A stretch of DNA of 44,889 nt from Firmicutes bacterium FC7 (GTDB lineage Bacteria > Bacillota > Clostridia > Tissierellales > Tissierellaceae): the NCBI GenBank assembly GCA_022760735.1, contig JAKELU010000001.1:477274-522162 (forward strand), given 5' to 3'. The notes beneath the pieces are model-generated. The model worked only from the letters and a program-made list of their open reading frames with translations, made no database searches and was not told where the DNA came from. Shown one piece after another: positions 42,473 to 44,889 of this stretch. The position numbers were made by a program, and so were the translations under genes. Every line of letters starts with the position of its first letter. Positions within the stretch are counted from its first letter, which is position 1.

Positions 42473-43924
42473 ATGAAGTATATTATCCTTGAAAAAAGTT
42501 CAAATGAACCTTTATATGTACAACTGTTTAACCAAATTAGAAATAAGATTGAGAATAATGAGATTAAAGATGAAAAATTACCTTCTATAAGAAAATTATC
42601 AAAACAATTAGGAGTAAATAACATAACTGTAATTAATGCATATAAGTTATTGGAGCAAGAAGGATACGTTTATTCAATTGAAGGAAGTGGTACATTTATA
42701 AAGAAAGCCTCTTTATCTGATGATATTGCTTTTATAGAAGATGGTGATATGGATTTAATGCTTTCAGGAATTTTGCCCATAAGTAGAGATAGTATAAATT
42801 TTGCAAGTGTATCTCCAACACCTGATTTATTTCCAATTAAAGAGTTTAAACAGTCTTTAATAGAGGTTTTAGACAGAGATGGAGGATTAGCCTTTACATA
42901 TCCTGAAATAAACGGATTTGAGCCTTTAAGAGAGTCCATTTCCAAATTTTTAGATGACAATTACAAGATAAAGGTAAATATGGATCAAATTCTTATAACT
43001 TCTGGAGGTCAGCAAGGTTTAGATATAATAGCAAAATCTATGGTAAATCAAGGTGACGTTATCCTTGTTGAAAACCCTACCTATTTAGCAGCTTATGAAG
43101 CCTTTAAATCTAGAGGTGCAAAAATATTTGGTATTCCCATGGAAGAGGATGGAATTGATTTAAATGCTTTAAAATCAGCAATTATTAGGTTCAATCCTAA
43201 GTTCTTATATATTATGACAAATTATCAAAGTCCAACAACTTGTTCATATAGCATTGAGAAAAAGATACAATTACTTAAACTTGCTAGGGATTTTGACTTT
43301 TATATAATTGAGGATGACTTTTTAACAGATTTGTACTTTGATAATAAGGTCAAGATGCCTCTAAAATCAATAGACAACTTAGATAAAGTAATATTTATTA
43401 AGAGTTTTTCAAAGATTTTTATGCCTGGAGTACGCATTGGCTTTGTTACTTTGCCAAACAAATTGCTTAAAGGAATTATCAAGGCTAAGCATACTACGGA
43501 TATTTCCTCTTCTGGATACCTTCAAAGAGCTTTTGATTTATATCTAAGAAAGGGTTATTGGAGAAATCATATAGCCAATATAAGAAGAGTTTACTCAGAA
43601 AAATATGAAGTAATGATAAATGAATTATCTATTCTAAAAAAATACGGAATAGAATATACAAAGCCCAATGGTGGATTAAGTATATGGCTAAAGCTACCAG
43701 ATTCCATAGATTCCATTCAATTATACAATAAATGTGCAGAAAATAACTTAAGTGTTGTTCCTGGAAAAGTATTTTTTATAAACGATAATGTAGATTCAAA
43801 CTACATAAGAATAAGCTTTGGAGCAATAAATAATAATGAGATTATAAAAGGAATAGGTATATTAGATAACATCTTATCCAAACCATTTAAGGATAAGGAT
43901 AGCGAATATATGCCATTTGTATAA
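42473..43924 (+). CDS. MocR-type regulator (GntR HTH - aminotransferase fold)
   Basis: GntR winged helix (residues 1-78; LPSIRKLSKQLGVNNITVINAYKLLEQEGYVYSIEGSGTFI) joined to a class I aminotransferase-like domain (about 105-470) that binds PLP: GGQQGLDIIA, MTNYQSPT, IIEDDFLTDLYF, and the Schiff-base lysine Lys314 in SFSK. MocR proteins sense PLP or amino-acid adducts and control vitamin B6, GABA or taurine genes; which applies here is not visible. It is divergent from the DUF5711-like gene (167 bp apart). AGAGGTGAG before the ATG. Confidence 0.9.
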   Translation: MKYIILEKSSNEPLYVQLFNQIRNKIENNEIKDEKLPSIRKLSKQLGVNNITVINAYKLLEQEGYVYSIEGSGTFIKKASLSDDIAFIEDGDMDLMLSGILPISRDSINFASVSPTPDLFPIKEFKQSLIEVLDRDGGLAFTYPEINGFEPLRESISKFLDDNYKIKVNMDQILITSGGQQGLDIIAKSMVNQGDVILVENPTYLAAYEAFKSRGAKIFGIPMEEDGIDLNALKSAIIRFNPKFLYIMTNYQSPTTCSYSIEKKIQLLKLARDFDFYIIEDDFLTDLYFDNKVKMPLKSIDNLDKVIFIKSFSKIFMPGVRIGFVTLPNKLLKGIIKAKHTTDISSSGYLQRAFDLYLRKGYWRNHIANIRRVYSEKYEVMINELSILKKYGIEYTKPNGGLSIWLKLPDSIDSIQLYNKCAENNLSVVPGKVFFINDNVDSNYIRISFGAINNNEIIKGIGILDNILSKPFKDKDSEYMPFV

Positions 43925-43931
43925 GACATAT

Positions 43932-43960
43932 AAAAAACTCACCGAAACGGTGAGTTTTTT
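43932..43960. terminator. Bidirectional terminator between MocR and rubrerythrin
   Basis: Perfect 13-bp stem AAAAAACTCACCG / CGGTGAGTTTTTT with an AAA loop, 7 bases past the mocR stop and overlapping the end of the converging rbr gene. Confidence 0.9.
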
Positions 43961-44543
43961 AGTATGTCTCCTTAAATACTTCAAAGTATCCTTGAGCATG
44001 AGCACATGCAGGACATTTTTCAGGTGCTGATTTTCCTTTGTGGATATAGCCGCAGTTATTGCATTTCCATTCTACTTCTTCATCTTTTTCAAAGACTTGT
44101 CCCTTTTCTATGTTTTCTAATAGCTTTAAGAACCTTATTTCATGTCTTTCCTCTACTTCAGCTATTTCTCTCCAAACGTGAGCTATCTCCTTAAATCCTT
44201 CTTCTTCAGCAATATCAGCAAACTCTGGATATAGCTTTGTATGTTCTTCATTTTCTCCTGAGGCTGCAGCTTTTAAGTTTTCAGCAGTATTTCCTAGTAA
44301 AACTGGGAATTCAGCTGTTATCTCAACTGCCTCACCGCTTAACTCTGCATTTAAGAATTTAAAGAATCTTTTAGCATGTTCCTTTTCATTTTCTGCTGTT
44401 TCTGTAAAGATATTTGATATTTGTACATATCCTTCCTTCTTAGCTTGAGACGCATAATATGTATATCTTGTCCTAGCTTGAGATTCTCCTGCAAATGAAA
44501 TCATTAGATTCTTCTCTGTTCTTGTTCCTTTTAAACTTGTCAT
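43959..44543 (-). CDS. rbr: Rubrerythrin
   Basis: A diiron peroxidase that protects anaerobes from H2O2. Ferritin-like four-helix domain with SFAGESQARTRYTYYA, TAENEKEHAKRF, EEHTKLYPEFADIAEEEGFKEIAHVWREIAEVEERH, supplying the diiron Glu/His ligands, and a C-terminal rubredoxin domain with CNNC (CxxC) and CPAC. Length 194 is normal. Monocistronic, with terminator. Expected partner of the flavodiiron protein at 19728 and often PerR-controlled. Confidence 0.97.
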   Translation of the reverse strand: MTSLKGTRTEKNLMISFAGESQARTRYTYYASQAKKEGYVQISNIFTETAENEKEHAKRFFKFLNAELSGEAVEITAEFPVLLGNTAENLKAAASGENEEHTKLYPEFADIAEEEGFKEIAHVWREIAEVEERHEIRFLKLLENIEKGQVFEKDEEVEWKCNNCGYIHKGKSAPEKCPACAHAQGYFEVFKETY

Positions 44544-44614
44544 ATAAACACCTCCATTTTATATAATATCATCAAATTGTTAAATTTGTATGAATTATTT
44601 TATATCTGTTAAAA

Positions 44615-44640
44615 TTAATTATCCACATGGGGATAATTAA
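44615..44640. promoter_or_regulatory. Palindrome in the rbr upstream region
   Basis: Perfect 10-base inverted repeat TTAATTATCC-N6-GGATAATTAA, 72 bases from the rbr start and 44 bases from the divergent small ORF. The flanks TTAATTAT/ATAATTAA resemble PerR or Fur half-sites but do not match their consensus. No T run, so an operator is more likely than a terminator. Confidence 0.45.
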
Positions 44641-44683
44641 TATATCTAATGGGGTATTATTAAACATGGTGGGGTGTGAATAA

Positions 44684-44845
44684 ATGACAAGAGTAGATAA
44701 TTTAATCGAATATGTAAAAAAACTTAATGAAAATGAGAATGGTAAGGAACTATATTTAAAGTATAAGGAAGATATTGAAAATGTAAAGCCTCAGGAATGC
44801 TTTGAAATATTTTATAGTCTTCTAAATCACTATTGTAAATGTTAA
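44684..44845 (+). CDS. Small unrecognised ORF (53 residues)
   Basis: MTRVDNLIEYVKKLNENENGKELY..., an acidic, helical peptide ending HYCKC, with GGGGTG 7 bases before the ATG. After the TAA the same frame stays open to the window end (NEYEQKLESQNVQI...). It could be a genuine short protein or the front of a longer gene broken by a stop. I do not recognise a family. Confidence 0.5.
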   Translation: MTRVDNLIEYVKKLNENENGKELYLKYKEDIENVKPQECFEIFYSLLNHYCKC

Positions 44846-44889
44846 AATGAATATGAACAAAAATTAGAATCTCAAAATGTACAAATTTG

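Overview
The window is AT-rich DNA from a low-GC anaerobic Firmicute, most likely a clostridial or Tissierellia-type bacterium. The evidence is AT-rich codon use, strong AGGAGG ribosome binding sites, a serS T-box, a CIRCE element, rubrerythrin and an FprA-type flavodiiron protein (oxygen-stress proteins of anaerobes), tryptophanase, and a DnaD/DnaI-type helicase-loader pair. Genus and species cannot be fixed from the sequence alone. I see no prophage, CRISPR array, transposase gene, biosynthetic cluster or rRNA.

Layout. 1-2.0 kb: the 3' part of pncB, tRNA-Ser(CGA), tadA, tRNA-Arg(CCT). 2.0-5.0 kb: a D,D-carboxypeptidase, a 29-residue hydrophobic micro-protein and an M1-type metallopeptidase lipoprotein. 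5.0-8.8 kb: a tryptophan-catabolism unit (tryptophanase plus Na+-symporter) divergent from a YheO-type regulator. 8.9-12.4 kb: a TAXI-TRAP transporter operon (binding protein, DUF1850, fused permease). 12.6-14.3 kb: serS with its T-box leader. 14.4-16.0 kb: a NiaR-type repressor coupled to an EIIC-like membrane protein. 16.2-17.0 kb: murI. 17.0-19.7 kb: GNAT, DnaD-like and DnaI-like proteins. 19.7-20.9 kb: a flavodiiron protein. 21.1-27.2 kb: rpsF-ssb-rpsR and then yybS-gdpP-rplI-dnaB, a block that in Bacillus and many clostridia lies near oriC. 27.2-33.2 kb: pstSCAB-phoU-phoP-phoR. 33.3-35.4 kb: purine nucleoside phosphorylase and an iron alcohol dehydrogenase. 35.6-37.0 kb: a second micro-protein, a LysM/peptidoglycan-binding protein and a CarD-type regulator. 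37.3-39.2 kb: htpG with CIRCE. 39.2-42.3 kb: yedF, DUF3343, mscS, DUF951 and a DUF5711-like protein. 42.5-44.9 kb: a MocR-type regulator, rubrerythrin and a small partial or unknown ORF.

Nearly all genes lie on the minus strand. With the yybS-gdpP-rplI-dnaB and rpsF-ssb-rpsR synteny, this suggests a leading-strand block with oriC to the right of the window (inference).

The more interesting signals are in the non-coding DNA: two arrays of PhoP-box-like repeats with 11-bp phasing in the pst operon, one inside it between pstS and pstC; an S6:S18-type leader RNA in front of rpsF with a perfect palindrome in its promoter spacer; a CIRCE site on htpG; a T-box whose acceptor-pairing bases match the tRNA-Ser encoded in the same window; stem-loops placed just after the highly expressed first genes of three operons; and several families of dispersed intergenic palindromes, one of which supplies the 3' end of the tadA reading frame. 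At the protein level, PstS has its two halves in permuted order, and a pair of paralogous micro-proteins is probably easy for automatic annotation to miss.
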